DNA from: Propionibacteriaceae bacterium UBA6238
Lineage (GTDB): Bacteria > Actinomycetota > Actinomycetes > Propionibacteriales > Propionibacteriaceae
Assembly (NCBI GenBank): GCA_002441465.1
Contig: DJWE01000005.1
Coordinates: 3,248 to 34,087, forward strand
Direction: 5' to 3'
Length of the DNA stretch: 30,840 nucleotides
A program made the translations under genes and the position numbers. The notes below the pieces were generated by a model. The model made no database searches. It saw only the letters and a list, made by a program, of their open reading frames with translations, and was not told the origin of the DNA. Within the stretch, counting starts at the first letter, position 1. Each line of letters starts with the position of its first letter. Of the stretch, positions 23,399-30,406 are shown piece after piece.

Positions 23399-24454
23399 AT
23401 GAGCCTCGACCTCACCGGCGACCTGGTGGCCCTCTTCCGGCAGGTGGTGGACGTCGAGTCCGTCAGTGGCGACGAACGTGCCCTTGCCGACCTGGTCGAA
23501 GCCTCGCTGCGAGCATTGCCGCACCTGCACGTGATCAGGGACGGCGACACCGTGGTGGCCCGGACGAGCCTCGATCGTGCCGAGCGGGTCGTGGTCGCCG
23601 GTCATCTCGACACGGTCCCGGTCGCGAACAACCTGCCGTCCCGGGTCGAGGGGGATCTCGTCTACGGCCGGGGCACCTCGGACATGAAGGGCGGGGTGGC
23701 GGTCGCGCTCGCCTGCGCGGCCCGACTGGACGCACCGAATCGCGACATCACCTGGATCTTCTACGATCACGAGGAGGTCGCAGCCGAGGACAACTCGCTC
23801 ACCCGGATCGCGCGCGAGCACCCCGAATGGCTTGCCGGAGACTTCGCCGTGCTGATGGAACCCACCTCGGCGCGGGTGGAAGGGGGCTGCCAGGGCACGC
23901 TCCGGTTCACCGTCTCCACCGCGGGCACGGCGGCCCACTCGGCCCGCGCCTGGCTCGGCCACAACGCCATTCACGATGCCGCGGAGCCGCTGGCGCGGCT
24001 CGCCGCGTATCAGCCTCGCCAGGTCGAGGTTGACGGCCTGACGTATCGCGAGGGACTGAACGCGGTCGGGATCACCGGTGGTATCGCCGGCAACGTGATC
24101 CCCGATGCCTGCACGATCACGGTGAACTTCCGGTTCGCACCGGATCGTGACGAGGCGGACGCGAAGGCACACTGCAGGCAGGTGTTCTCCGGCTACGAGC
24201 TCGACTTCATCGACGTCGCCGCTGGTGCCCGTCCCGGGCTGGACCGTCCGATCGCGCGGGAGTTCCTCGCCGCGGTGGGCGGGCAGGCAGGGCCCAAGTA
24301 CGGCTGGACGGACGTGGCGCGGTTCAGCTCGCTCGGCGTCCCGGCGGTGAACTTCGGTCCGGCGGACCCGGGCAAGGCTCACGCCGACGACGAGTGCTGC
24401 CCCGTGGCAGACCTCTACCTCTGCAGGGACGCGCTGCTGCGCTGGCTGGCCTGA
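23399..24454 (+). CDS. dapE: Succinyl-diaminopimelate desuccinylase
   Basis: This 351-residue M20-family zinc hydrolase releases succinate from N-succinyl-LL-diaminopimelate. Metal and catalytic residues are visible: H69 and D71 in AGHLDTVP, bridging D95 in GRGTSDMKGG, catalytic E125 and ligand E126 in YDHEEV, E154 in MEPTS, and a late His in KAHADDE. A dimerisation domain sits between (about 160-260, GTAAHSARAWLGHNAIH). The sequence belongs to the actinobacterial DapE type (Rv1202-like). It starts at ATG 23399 under the shared symmetric promoter with dapD. Its last 40 nt overlap the end of the convergent lysR gene. Confidence 0.93.
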   Translation: MSLDLTGDLVALFRQVVDVESVSGDERALADLVEASLRALPHLHVIRDGDTVVARTSLDRAERVVVAGHLDTVPVANNLPSRVEGDLVYGRGTSDMKGGVAVALACAARLDAPNRDITWIFYDHEEVAAEDNSLTRIAREHPEWLAGDFAVLMEPTSARVEGGCQGTLRFTVSTAGTAAHSARAWLGHNAIHDAAEPLARLAAYQPRQVEVDGLTYREGLNAVGITGGIAGNVIPDACTITVNFRFAPDRDEADAKAHCRQVFSGYELDFIDVAAGARPGLDRPIAREFLAAVGGQAGPKYGWTDVARFSSLGVPAVNFGPADPGKAHADDECCPVADLYLCRDALLRWLA

Positions 24455-25386
24455 TCGCCGCTCCGTCGGGACGCGGTCACCTCGATCAGCGTGGACAGGA
24501 CCGCCGCGAGGCTTGGCACCGCCTCGGCTCCCCGGACCAGCACTGCGCGGACGCTGCGGTCGCTGGCCGGCAGGACCTCATGAGCGCCGACGTCCGGGGG
24601 GAGTTCGAGGGGTTCGAGGGCGAGCCGGGGCTGCAGGGCCACTCCCACCCCGGCCGCGACCAGGCCCAGCACGGCGACGGAGTTGTCCGTGGCATGGGTG
24701 ATCCGTGGGCTCATCCCCAGCGCTGCGCAGGCAGCGAGAAGGTGGCCGCGGCACAGCGGGCAGCCGGCGATCCAGGTGGCGCCGGCCAGGTCGGCGAGCC
24801 CGACGGCATCGTTGCCGGCCAGCGCGTGGCTGGACGGCAGGACGACCGCCACCGGGTCGTCGAACAGCGGCACGGTGGTCGCGCCGGCCAGGTCGGCGTG
24901 CGGGTCGGCCGGGTCGCCGGGGAAGCTGAAGGTGATCGCGAGGTCGATGCTGCCCTCGGCCAGCATGGCCAGCGACTCGGGCGGCTCGGCTTCGGTGTAG
25001 GCCAGGTGAAGTCCGGGATGGCTGCGGGCGAGGCGGGCGATGAGGGTGGGCACGATCGTCGAGGACGCGCTCGGGAAAGCCGCCACTCGGACCGTCCCTG
25101 CGGCCTGGTCGACCAGGTGGGTCAGCTCGTCCTCCGCCGCGGCCAGCGCAGCGAGAATCGGGCCTGCGTGCCGAGCCACCATGCGTCCCGGTTCGCTCAA
25201 TCGGACGCCTCGTCCGACTCGGAGCACCAGTGGGGCACCCAGTCGAGCTTCGGCTCTGCGCACGTGCTGGCTGAGCGCAGGTTGGCTGTAGCCCAGTGCG
25301 GCGGCGGCCGCGGTGATCGAGCCGTGCTCGGCGATGGCGCGGACGATGCGGATGGTGTGCAGGTCGAGGCGCGGATCCCCATTCAT
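24415..25386 (-). CDS. LysR-family transcriptional regulator
   Basis: This 323-residue regulator has an N-terminal winged helix (about 6-65: LHTIRIVRAIAEHGSITAAA, then ALGYSQPALSQHVRRAEARLG) and a C-terminal effector-binding domain from about 95 (GTVRVAAFPSASSTIVPTLI). The dimeric layout and helix-turn-helix are typical. It is divergent from a class V aminotransferase-fold gene across 70 bp, the usual place of a LysR target, so that gene is its probable target. The effector is unknown. ATG 25386 has TAACAT 6 nt upstream on the same strand, another leaderless-type arrangement. The 3' end overlaps dapE by 40 nt in the convergent sense, and the last 20 residues are a Ser/Arg-rich tail. Confidence 0.9.
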   Translation of the reverse strand: MNGDPRLDLHTIRIVRAIAEHGSITAAAAALGYSQPALSQHVRRAEARLGAPLVLRVGRGVRLSEPGRMVARHAGPILAALAAAEDELTHLVDQAAGTVRVAAFPSASSTIVPTLIARLARSHPGLHLAYTEAEPPESLAMLAEGSIDLAITFSFPGDPADPHADLAGATTVPLFDDPVAVVLPSSHALAGNDAVGLADLAGATWIAGCPLCRGHLLAACAALGMSPRITHATDNSVAVLGLVAAGVGVALQPRLALEPLELPPDVGAHEVLPASDRSVRAVLVRGAEAVPSLAAVLSTLIEVTASRRSGDQASQRSSASLQR

Positions 25387-25456
25387 GCAGATATGTTATC
25401 GATTCGACCAAAAACATGCTCTAGTGTGATGTCTGAGATCCCGGCAGGCTGGTCTT
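25387..25456. promoter_or_regulatory. Divergent regulatory gap of lysR and the aminotransferase-fold gene
   Basis: The gap holds TAACAT (25398-25393, minus) for lysR and TAGTGT (25422-25427, plus) for the divergent gene. ATGTT and AACAT (25394-25398 and 25413-25417) form an inverted repeat between them, a possible LysR site. The gap is AT-rich compared with its surroundings. Confidence 0.4.
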
Positions 25457-26524
25457 GTGACCACCGAGCTGAGCATTCCGTTGATGCCTTTGACCGTCGC
25501 CGACCTGGCTGCCGAGTTCGATGTCGATCCCGGCTACCTCTCCGCAGCGACCTGCGGCGTAGCCCCGCGCCGGTCGATCGCTGCGCTGCGGGCTGACGAG
25601 GAGCTCTGGCGTCGCGGCCACGCCGACCCGGGAACCTACGGCAATGTGGTCGCTCGTACTCGCGCGTCCTACGCCCGGCTCGTCGGTGTCGACGCCGACA
25701 GGGTGGCGATCGGTTCGCAGACGTCGGCGCTGGTCGCGAACATCTCCGCTTCGCTCCCCGACGGCGCGGAGGTCCTGATCGCCACGGGTGACTTCACCTC
25801 GATGGTGTACCCGTTCCTGGTGGGGCAGCGGCTGGTCGTGCGCGAGGCCCCGGTCGCGGATCTGGCCGCGGCGATCACACCGAGCACCGAGTTGGTCGTG
25901 TTCTCACTGGTGCAATCGGCAAGCGGTGAAGTGGCCGACGCGGACGCAATCGTTCGGGCGGCCGATGCGGCCGGCGCTGCCACTCTGGTCGACCTGACCC
26001 AGGCGGCCGGCGTGTTCCCGGTGGATGCTTCTGTCTTCGATGCGACCGTCTGCCACGCCTACAAGTGGTTGGCCGCACCGCGTGGCGTCGCGTTCTTGAC
26101 GCTGAAGCCTCGATTCGCCGCACGGCTGCGTCCGGTTGCGGCGGGCTGGTATGCGGGACAGGAACCGTGGCAGAGCGTCTATGGCACCGACATGGTGCTC
26201 GCCACCGACGCCCGTCGTTTCGATGTCTCGCCCGCCTGGCAGGCCTTCGTCGGCGCGGAGCAATCGATCGGACTGTTCGCCGCCGCGGACATGGCGGCGA
26301 TCTGGGCGCACGCGTGTGATCTCGGCGACGCGGTCTGTCGCGGGCTGGGGATCCCGGAGCAGCATCAGGCGATCGTGACGGTCGCCGACCCCGGTGGTTC
26401 GCTGCTGGCACGCCTCACGGACGCAGGCGTCCGTGCGTCCGGACGGGCTGAGCGTCTCCGGCTGGCCTTCCACGTGTGGAATACCGCCGACGACGTGGCC
26501 GCCGTCCTCACCGCGCTGTCCTGA
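25457..26524 (+). CDS. Class V aminotransferase-fold PLP enzyme
   Basis: This 355-residue PLP enzyme has the cysteine-desulfurase/kynureninase-like fold. The PLP lysine is K203 in CHAYKWLAAPRGVAF, preceded by VDLTQAAGVFPVD (Asp and Gln contacting the cofactor) and by IGSQTSALVANISASLP near residues 90-107. A desulfurase-type catalytic Cys loop is not obvious, so I would not call it IscS or SufS. Similar actinobacterial genes are annotated only as aminotransferase class V-fold enzymes. The GTG start has only a weak ribosome site (AGG 9 nt upstream). The divergent LysR gene is its likely regulator. Repeat copy 4 follows the stop at 26 bp. Substrate unknown. Confidence 0.85.
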   Translation: MTTELSIPLMPLTVADLAAEFDVDPGYLSAATCGVAPRRSIAALRADEELWRRGHADPGTYGNVVARTRASYARLVGVDADRVAIGSQTSALVANISASLPDGAEVLIATGDFTSMVYPFLVGQRLVVREAPVADLAAAITPSTELVVFSLVQSASGEVADADAIVRAADAAGAATLVDLTQAAGVFPVDASVFDATVCHAYKWLAAPRGVAFLTLKPRFAARLRPVAAGWYAGQEPWQSVYGTDMVLATDARRFDVSPAWQAFVGAEQSIGLFAAADMAAIWAHACDLGDAVCRGLGIPEQHQAIVTVADPGGSLLARLTDAGVRASGRAERLRLAFHVWNTADDVAAVLTALS

Positions 26525-26550
26525 GCCTGGTCGGCCTGGCTGACGATTCT

Positions 26551-26626
26551 GGGACATTTCTGCCGCGCACCGCGGCTCCCCGCCCCGGTGGAGCGCTCCG
26601 GACGCGACGTGCGGCAGCAATGTCCC
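26551..26626. repeat. Palindromic intergenic repeat, copy 4
   Basis: This 76-bp element runs from GGGACATTTCTGCCGCG to GTGCGGCAGCAATGTCCC. The ends pair as GGGACATTnCTGCCGC, the longest clean arm in the family. The centre has GGAGCGCTCC, a perfect 10-bp palindrome. It lies 26 bp after the aminotransferase-fold gene and about 100 bp before the next gene in the same direction. Confidence 0.8.
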
Positions 26627-26713
26627 GATTGGCGCACGTGTGGACAACCGCGGCCCCGCGACATGTTGTGCACAGGCCAGCTCGTGCCCTGACCGCCGGA
26701 TCGGCTCGCTCCC

Positions 26714-26719
26714 GATACT
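26714..26719 (+). promoter_or_regulatory. -10 box of the AbiEi/DUF559 gene
   Basis: GATACT lies 7 nt before GTG 26727, with no ribosome site between, so the message is probably leaderless. The -35 position (GACCGC) shows no consensus. Confidence 0.35.
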
Positions 26720-26726
26720 CCGGTGT

Positions 26727-27605
26727 GTGATTGACCTCGACGGCCTGCTCGCTCGGCACAATGGCGTCCTTCTTGCCGGTGAGCATCGCGCTCGCAAGTC
26801 GAGCCTGAGCCGCTGGTTTCGGGCGGGTCGGCTGGCCAGGCTGCTTCCCGGCGTCTACGTGCACCCTGCGGCTCGTGACGATCTGGCCACCAAACTGCGG
26901 GCCCTCGCCGCGCGTGTCCCGGACGCGGTGATCGCGGGCTCAGCCGCGGCCCGGCTCACCCACTGGCCCGGGGAGACGGTCCGCGAGATCGAAGTGCTCA
27001 GCCCGAGCCGCCGGGTGCCGGCTCCAGGCTTCCGGTTCGTCCGCCGCCGGGTGCCGGCAGAACTGGTGCACCGTCACCGAGAGCTGGGGGTTCTCGCGGC
27101 CCCGCTGATTGCGGTCGATTCAGCGGCCCGTGACAACGGCGAACGCATTGACGACCTGCTTCGTGCTCGGGTGCCGCTCGGCGCGATCGAGGCGGCGCTG
27201 GCGGCGAGTCCGCACCGAGCCGGCAATCGCGTCCGACGTCGGGTGGTTGAGCGGTCCAGGACGAACCCGTGGTCTCAGGCGGAGCGGCGGCTGCATGACA
27301 TCCTCGACCGCCACCGGATCACCGGCTGGACAGCGAATCGACCAGCCACCGCCGGTGGCCGCACGTACTGGCTCGATGTGGGCTTCGAAGCTGCCCGGGT
27401 TGCTCTCGAGGTCGACGGGTACGAATTCCACAGTGATCGCCGGGCGTTCGAAAGCGATCGTGAGCGTGGCAACGAGCTCTTGGTGGCGAACTGGCGGGTC
27501 CTTCATCTCACCTGGGCCATGCTCGAGGACGAGAGGCGGCTGGTCGAGCGAGTGCGCGCACTGATCGGGCTCGGATCCAGCCGCGCGCGGGCTCGGGGCA
27601 GATAA
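26727..27605 (+). CDS. AbiEi-type N-terminal domain with DUF559 endonuclease-like C-terminus
   Basis: This 292-residue protein has an N-terminal winged-helix segment of the kind found in type IV antitoxins (AbiEi): LLARHNGVLLAGEH, SSLSRWFRAGRLARLLPGVYVHP. The C-terminal DUF559 region resembles very-short-patch-repair endonucleases: WSQAERRLHDILDRH, LDVGFEAARVALEVDGYEFHSD, then RGNELLVANWRVLHLTW. The Glu-Val-Asp-Gly core and preceding Asp may be nuclease residues. Proteins of this build are frequent singletons in actinobacteria and their function is not established. No AbiEii-type nucleotidyltransferase toxin is adjacent, so I do not call it a toxin-antitoxin pair. GTG 26727 is chosen from the GATACT box; an extension to 26640 runs towards repeat copy 4. 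It ends in TAATG, touching the next gene. Confidence 0.75.
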   Translation: MIDLDGLLARHNGVLLAGEHRARKSSLSRWFRAGRLARLLPGVYVHPAARDDLATKLRALAARVPDAVIAGSAAARLTHWPGETVREIEVLSPSRRVPAPGFRFVRRRVPAELVHRHRELGVLAAPLIAVDSAARDNGERIDDLLRARVPLGAIEAALAASPHRAGNRVRRRVVERSRTNPWSQAERRLHDILDRHRITGWTANRPATAGGRTYWLDVGFEAARVALEVDGYEFHSDRRAFESDRERGNELLVANWRVLHLTWAMLEDERRLVERVRALIGLGSSRARARGR

Positions 27606-27606
27606 T
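27601..27606 (+). promoter_or_regulatory. Possible -10 box inside the AbiEi/DUF559 stop region
   Basis: GATAAT overlaps the stop codon of the upstream gene and lies 7 nt before an in-frame GTG at 27614. If used, the LOG-family protein would start at GTG 27614 (MSKRSRT) from a leaderless message, not at ATG 27605. Confidence 0.3.
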
Positions 27607-28372
27607 GGCCGGCGTGAGCAAACGAAGCCGCACCCAAGGCCCGGTGATCCGGCGCCACGATCAGGTCCTTCCCACCACCACAGACGAGCGGCTGCTCGCC
27701 AGCAAGGGCGACGGCGGCTGGGTGCATGCCGATCCGTGGCGGGTGCTGCGTATCCAGGCGGAATTCGTCGAAGGCTTCGGTACTCTCGCCGAGATCGGCC
27801 CGGGTATCGGCGTATTCGGGTCGGCCCGCACTCCCCGTAAGGACCCGATGTATCTGGCCGCGACCAGGATCGGGCGTGGGCTCGCCGAGGCGGGCCTCGC
27901 AACCATCACCGGCGGCGGTCCGGGCATCATGGAAGCGGCCAACAAAGGCGCGCTCGAAGCAGGTGGACTGTCCGTCGGGCTGGGTATCGAGTTGCCTTTC
28001 GAGCAATCACTGAACAAGTACGTTTCGCTCGGCATCAACTTCCGCTACTTCTTCGCGCGCAAGGTGATGTTCTTGAAGTACTCCCAAGGCTTCGTCGTCA
28101 TGCCCGGTGGTTTCGGCACGTTCGACGAGGTGTTCGAGGCGCTCACACTGGTACAGACACGCAAGGTGTCCTCGTTCCCGATCGTGCTCTTCGGCAGCGC
28201 GTTCTGGACGCCCTTGCTCGGTTGGCTTACCGAACAGGTGCTCGTCGACGGCTACGTCTCTCGGCGCGATCTTGAGCTGTTTCAGCTTACCGACGACCCG
28301 GAGGAGGCTGTCGCGCTGGTCACGAGGCCCGGTCCGGAGCCATCGGCGGCGCCGACGGCGCAGATGTCCTGA
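27605..28372 (+). CDS. LOG-family (TIGR00730) Rossmann-fold protein
   Basis: This 255-residue protein belongs to the LOG family of cytokinin riboside 5'-monophosphate phosphoribohydrolases and relatives. Motifs are GVFGSARTP, GGGPGIMEAANKGA (about 103-116) and the diagnostic PGGFGTFDE (167-175). The fold binds a nucleotide and may cleave the N-glycosidic bond of nucleoside monophosphates. Mycobacterial Rv1205 is a characterised relative near dapE in its genome, matching this neighbourhood. In bacteria without plant contact the physiological substrate is unclear. The ATG overlaps the preceding stop (TAATG); GTG 27614 is the alternative, three codons shorter. The Pro/Ala/Ser-rich tail of about 15 residues is probably disordered. 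Confidence 0.88.
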   Translation: MAGVSKRSRTQGPVIRRHDQVLPTTTDERLLASKGDGGWVHADPWRVLRIQAEFVEGFGTLAEIGPGIGVFGSARTPRKDPMYLAATRIGRGLAEAGLATITGGGPGIMEAANKGALEAGGLSVGLGIELPFEQSLNKYVSLGINFRYFFARKVMFLKYSQGFVVMPGGFGTFDEVFEALTLVQTRKVSSFPIVLFGSAFWTPLLGWLTEQVLVDGYVSRRDLELFQLTDDPEEAVALVTRPGPEPSAAPTAQMS

Positions 28373-28444
28373 GCGCAGTCCGGCGAATCATCGCCACGAC
28401 GTCCGATCTGGTGTGGGGACTGATGAGTTCTGGCGTGGTCTGGG

Positions 28445-28450
28445 TAGAGT
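28445..28450 (+). promoter_or_regulatory. -10 box of the DivIVA-domain gene
   Basis: TAGAGT lies 7 nt before ATG 28458, a clear leaderless arrangement. The rest of the 85-bp gap after the LOG gene holds only a weak GGCGA-atca-TCGCC hairpin (28382-28395). Confidence 0.45.
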
Positions 28451-28457
28451 TCCGGCC

Positions 28458-28724
28458 ATGGAGTGGGTGCTGTGGATGCTCGCAGTGGTGGTCCTCGGGC
28501 TGGCCGCGGTCGCCGCGAGCGGGAGGCTGGGCGAACTGCCGCCCACCGTCACCGACACGCCCCGTCCACACGTCCCCGCCGGCACTCTGACCGGTGACGA
28601 CCTGCGTGGCTTGCGTTTCGGCGTGGTGACGCGCGGCTACTCGATGCAGCAGGTGGACGAGCTGCTCGACCTGCTCGCCCGGCAACTGGACGCCCGCAGC
28701 ACCGGCCCTTCCGAGGACGCCTGA
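28458..28724 (+). CDS. Small membrane protein with a DivIVA-type motif
   Basis: This 88-residue protein has one N-terminal membrane helix (about 3-20), a short polar linker, and a segment of about 48-75 (LRFGVVTRGYSMQQVDELLDLL) matching the DivIVA-domain motif of a GYxxxQVDxFL-like helix. In actinobacteria such small proteins occur beside DivIVA/Wag31-type polar growth factors, but only one motif is present and no long coiled coil. It may localise to curved membrane. The ATG is supported by the TAGAGT box 7 nt upstream; earlier in-frame codons overlap the LOG gene. Similar genes are found between LOG and glycogen genes in other actinobacteria. Confidence 0.8.
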   Translation: MEWVLWMLAVVVLGLAAVAASGRLGELPPTVTDTPRPHVPAGTLTGDDLRGLRFGVVTRGYSMQQVDELLDLLARQLDARSTGPSEDA

Positions 28725-28740
28725 CCTCGACACCTCCCAC

Positions 28741-28784
28741 AGCCGCTCCCTCGGGGACGGCTCGCTGCCGCGCCACTCGGCGCG
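28741..28784. other. Two small hairpins upstream of the DUF3117 gene
   Basis: AGCCG (28741-28745) pairs with CGGCT (28758-28762), enclosing CCC/GGG. CGCGCC-actc-GGCGCG (28769-28784) is a perfect 6-bp stem with a 4-nt loop. They lie between the DivIVA-domain gene and the AATAAT box (28791-28796) that may serve the DUF3117 gene. They could be a weak terminator without a T run. Confidence 0.3.
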
Positions 28785-28836
28785 AGATGGAATAATGGTG
28801 GAGTTGGATCCACAAACGCAGAAACTGAGGTATGCG

Positions 28837-29007
28837 ATGGCAGCGATGAAACCGCGGACCGGAGACGGCCCGATCGAGGTGGCCAAGGAGGGTCGCGTGA
28901 TCGCCATGCGCATCCCGGCCGAGGGCGGCGGGCGCCTCGTCATCGAGATGAACGCCACCGAAGCGGCCGAGCTCAAGGCGGCCCTGGAGGGCGTTGTCGT
29001 CGCCTGA
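28837..29007 (+). CDS. DUF3117 family small protein
   Basis: This 56-residue protein begins MAAMKPRTGDGPIEVAKEGR, continues with IAMRIPAEGGGRLVIEMN and ends with a helix (TEAAELKAALEGVVVA). This is the complete DUF3117 domain, an actinobacterial family of 55-57 residues (for example Rv1211) with no known function. I chose ATG 28837 because GAGG lies about 6 nt upstream and the protein then has family length; an in-frame ATG at 28795 would add 14 unrelated residues. It is followed by the strongest terminator in the window and by glgA on the other strand, the same order as Rv1211-Rv1212c. Confidence 0.92.
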   Translation: MAAMKPRTGDGPIEVAKEGRVIAMRIPAEGGGRLVIEMNATEAAELKAALEGVVVA

Positions 29008-29028
29008 CCAGCAGCAATCGACAGATCA

Positions 29029-29065
29029 GCGGGTCCTGGGGGAATCCCCCGGGACCCGCTTTTTT
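29029..29065. terminator. Rho-independent terminator between DUF3117 and glgA
   Basis: GCGGGTCCTGGGGG pairs with CCCCCGGGACCCGC across a 3-nt loop, with one T-G wobble, followed by TTTTTT (29060-29065). It is a textbook terminator for the plus strand, and its stem can also stop glgA on the minus strand, whose stop codon is 6 bp beyond the T run. Confidence 0.93.
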
Positions 29066-29071
29066 CGTGCT

Positions 29072-30268
29072 TCAGTGGGACTGGTGGAAGGCGATTGCCT
29101 TCTCGTAGACGGCGACAGTCTCTTGGGCGATCTTCTCCCAGGAGAACTCCTCGATGCAGCGCATCCGACCGGCCCGGCCGTAGCTCGCAGCCAGGGACGG
29201 ATCGCGGGTGAGCCGGTTGATCTCCTCGGCGAAGGTCGCCTCGAAGGTGGACACGAAGGCCGGGTCGTCGGCCCGCTTCGGGTCATAGGGCACCAGCGAT
29301 CCGGTCACGCCGTCGACGACGACTTCGGGGATACCGCCCACGGCCGAAGCCACCACCGCCGTCTCGCAGGCCATGGCCTCCAGGTTGACGATGCCGAGCG
29401 GTTCGTATACCGAAGGGCAGGCGAACACGGTCGCGTGGGTGAGTACCTGCCGGACGGACGCGCGCGGCAGCATCTCCTGCACCCAGGTGACGTTGCCCGA
29501 GCGGACCCGACTCAACTCGGCGAACGCCTGATCGAACTCGGCGGCGATCTCGGGGGTGTCGGGAGCGCCGGCGAGCAGCAGCAGCTGGGTGTCGGGGTCG
29601 AACTGCTGGGCTGCGCGCACCAGGTGCACCAGGCCCTTCTGGCGGGTGATCCGTCCGACGAACACCACGAGCGGCCGGTCGCGATCCACGCCGAGGGAAT
29701 CGACGACATCGGTGCCGTGGTCGGGCTTGAACTCCTCCGGATCGATGCCGTTCTTCACCACGTGGACCCGGTCGGGGTCGAGCGAGGTGTAGGACGCGAG
29801 CACGTCGTCGCGCATTCCCGCGCTGACCGAGATCACCGCTGCGGCGTCTTCGAAGGCCGTCCGTTCGGCCCAGGACGAGACTCGGTAGCCGCCGCCGAGC
29901 TGCTCGGCCTTCCACGGACGGTGTGGCTCCAGGGAGTGTGAGGTGACCACGTGTGGCACGTCGCGGAACTTCGAACCGATCAGCCCGGCGAAGTTCGCAT
30001 ACCAGGTGTGGGAGTGGATCACATCGACCTCGCCGATGGCGTTGGCCATGGATACGTCCGCGCCGAGCACCCGCAGGGCGGCGTTGGCCCCGGGCGGGAA
30101 GTCCTCGGCGTGAGCGGTCGCGCCTTCGCGAGGTTCGCCCATGCACTGGACTTCGACGGACGCGGTGAACTTGCGCAGTTGCGGCACCAGCTGGCCGACG
30201 TGGACGCCGGCACCGCCGTAGATGTGGGGAGGGTACTCCCGGGTGAGGATCGATACGCGCAATGCCAT
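29072..30268 (-). CDS. glgA: Glycogen synthase family GT4 enzyme (GlgM-type maltose-1-phosphate synthase)
   Basis: This 398-residue retaining GT-B glycosyltransferase of family GT4 contains MALRVSILTREYPPHIYGGAGVHV (nucleotide-sugar and acceptor loop), HSHTWYANFAG, the central VHVVKNGIDPEEF and FVGRITRQKG, and the C-terminal CPSVYEPLGIVNLEAMAC carrying the E-x7-E motif. It belongs to the short actinobacterial GlgA group (about 390 residues). Its member Rv1212c was shown to form alpha-maltose-1-phosphate from ADP-glucose and glucose-1-phosphate (GlgM), so glgM may be the better name. ATG 30268 has CACCAT 6 nt upstream on the minus strand. It is divergent from glgC, which makes the ADP-glucose donor. 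Confidence 0.9.
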   Translation of the reverse strand: MALRVSILTREYPPHIYGGAGVHVGQLVPQLRKFTASVEVQCMGEPREGATAHAEDFPPGANAALRVLGADVSMANAIGEVDVIHSHTWYANFAGLIGSKFRDVPHVVTSHSLEPHRPWKAEQLGGGYRVSSWAERTAFEDAAAVISVSAGMRDDVLASYTSLDPDRVHVVKNGIDPEEFKPDHGTDVVDSLGVDRDRPLVVFVGRITRQKGLVHLVRAAQQFDPDTQLLLLAGAPDTPEIAAEFDQAFAELSRVRSGNVTWVQEMLPRASVRQVLTHATVFACPSVYEPLGIVNLEAMACETAVVASAVGGIPEVVVDGVTGSLVPYDPKRADDPAFVSTFEATFAEEINRLTRDPSLAASYGRAGRMRCIEEFSWEKIAQETVAVYEKAIAFHQSH

Positions 30269-30274
30269 AGCGCG

Positions 30275-30280
30275 ATGGTG
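30275..30280 (-). promoter_or_regulatory. Possible -10 box of glgA
   Basis: On the minus strand CACCAT lies 6 nt before the ATG. It is a weak match to TANNNT, but no Shine-Dalgarno is present, which fits a leaderless message. A CCCGC-gccg-GCGGG hairpin lies close by, at 30288-30301. Confidence 0.3.
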
Positions 30281-30371
30281 CCACAGAACCCGCGCCGGCG
30301 GGATCGGAACGAGCTGTTCGTCGCCGGGGCGGGGTTCGAGTCAGATCTGGCTGGGCAATTTGCCGGTTTTC

Positions 30372-30400
30372 TTGTGGGCGCTCGCGCGACGTCCTAGGTT
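30372..30400 (+). promoter_or_regulatory. Promoter of glgC
   Basis: TTGTGG (30372-30377) and TAGGTT (30395-30400) are separated by exactly 17 bp, and the ATG follows 6 nt after the -10 box. This is the best complete promoter in the window and gives a leaderless glgC message. Confidence 0.6.
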
Positions 30401-30406
30401 CGGGTC

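Noticed and set aside
22439..24382. Minus-strand frame extended upstream of dapD to 647 codons
   Set aside because: The extension is antisense to dapE. The real DapD starts at 23362, fixed by homology and by the TAGGCT box.
26551..26626. Repeat copy 4 as a simple Rho-independent terminator
   Set aside because: It has no T run after the stem, and its ends are shared with three other elements, so repeat family membership describes it better.
13262..26626. The four palindromic repeats as a CRISPR array
   Set aside because: They are kilobases apart, separated by genes, and have no regular spacers or cas genes.
26640..26726. Upstream extension of the AbiEi/DUF559 protein to 26640
   Set aside because: The added residues (MDNRGPATCC...) contain no family sequence, and the -10 box before GTG 26727 supports the shorter form.
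26727..28372. AbiEi-like gene and LOG gene as a type IV toxin-antitoxin pair
   Set aside because: The LOG protein is not a nucleotidyltransferase toxin. The touching stop and start only indicate co-expression.
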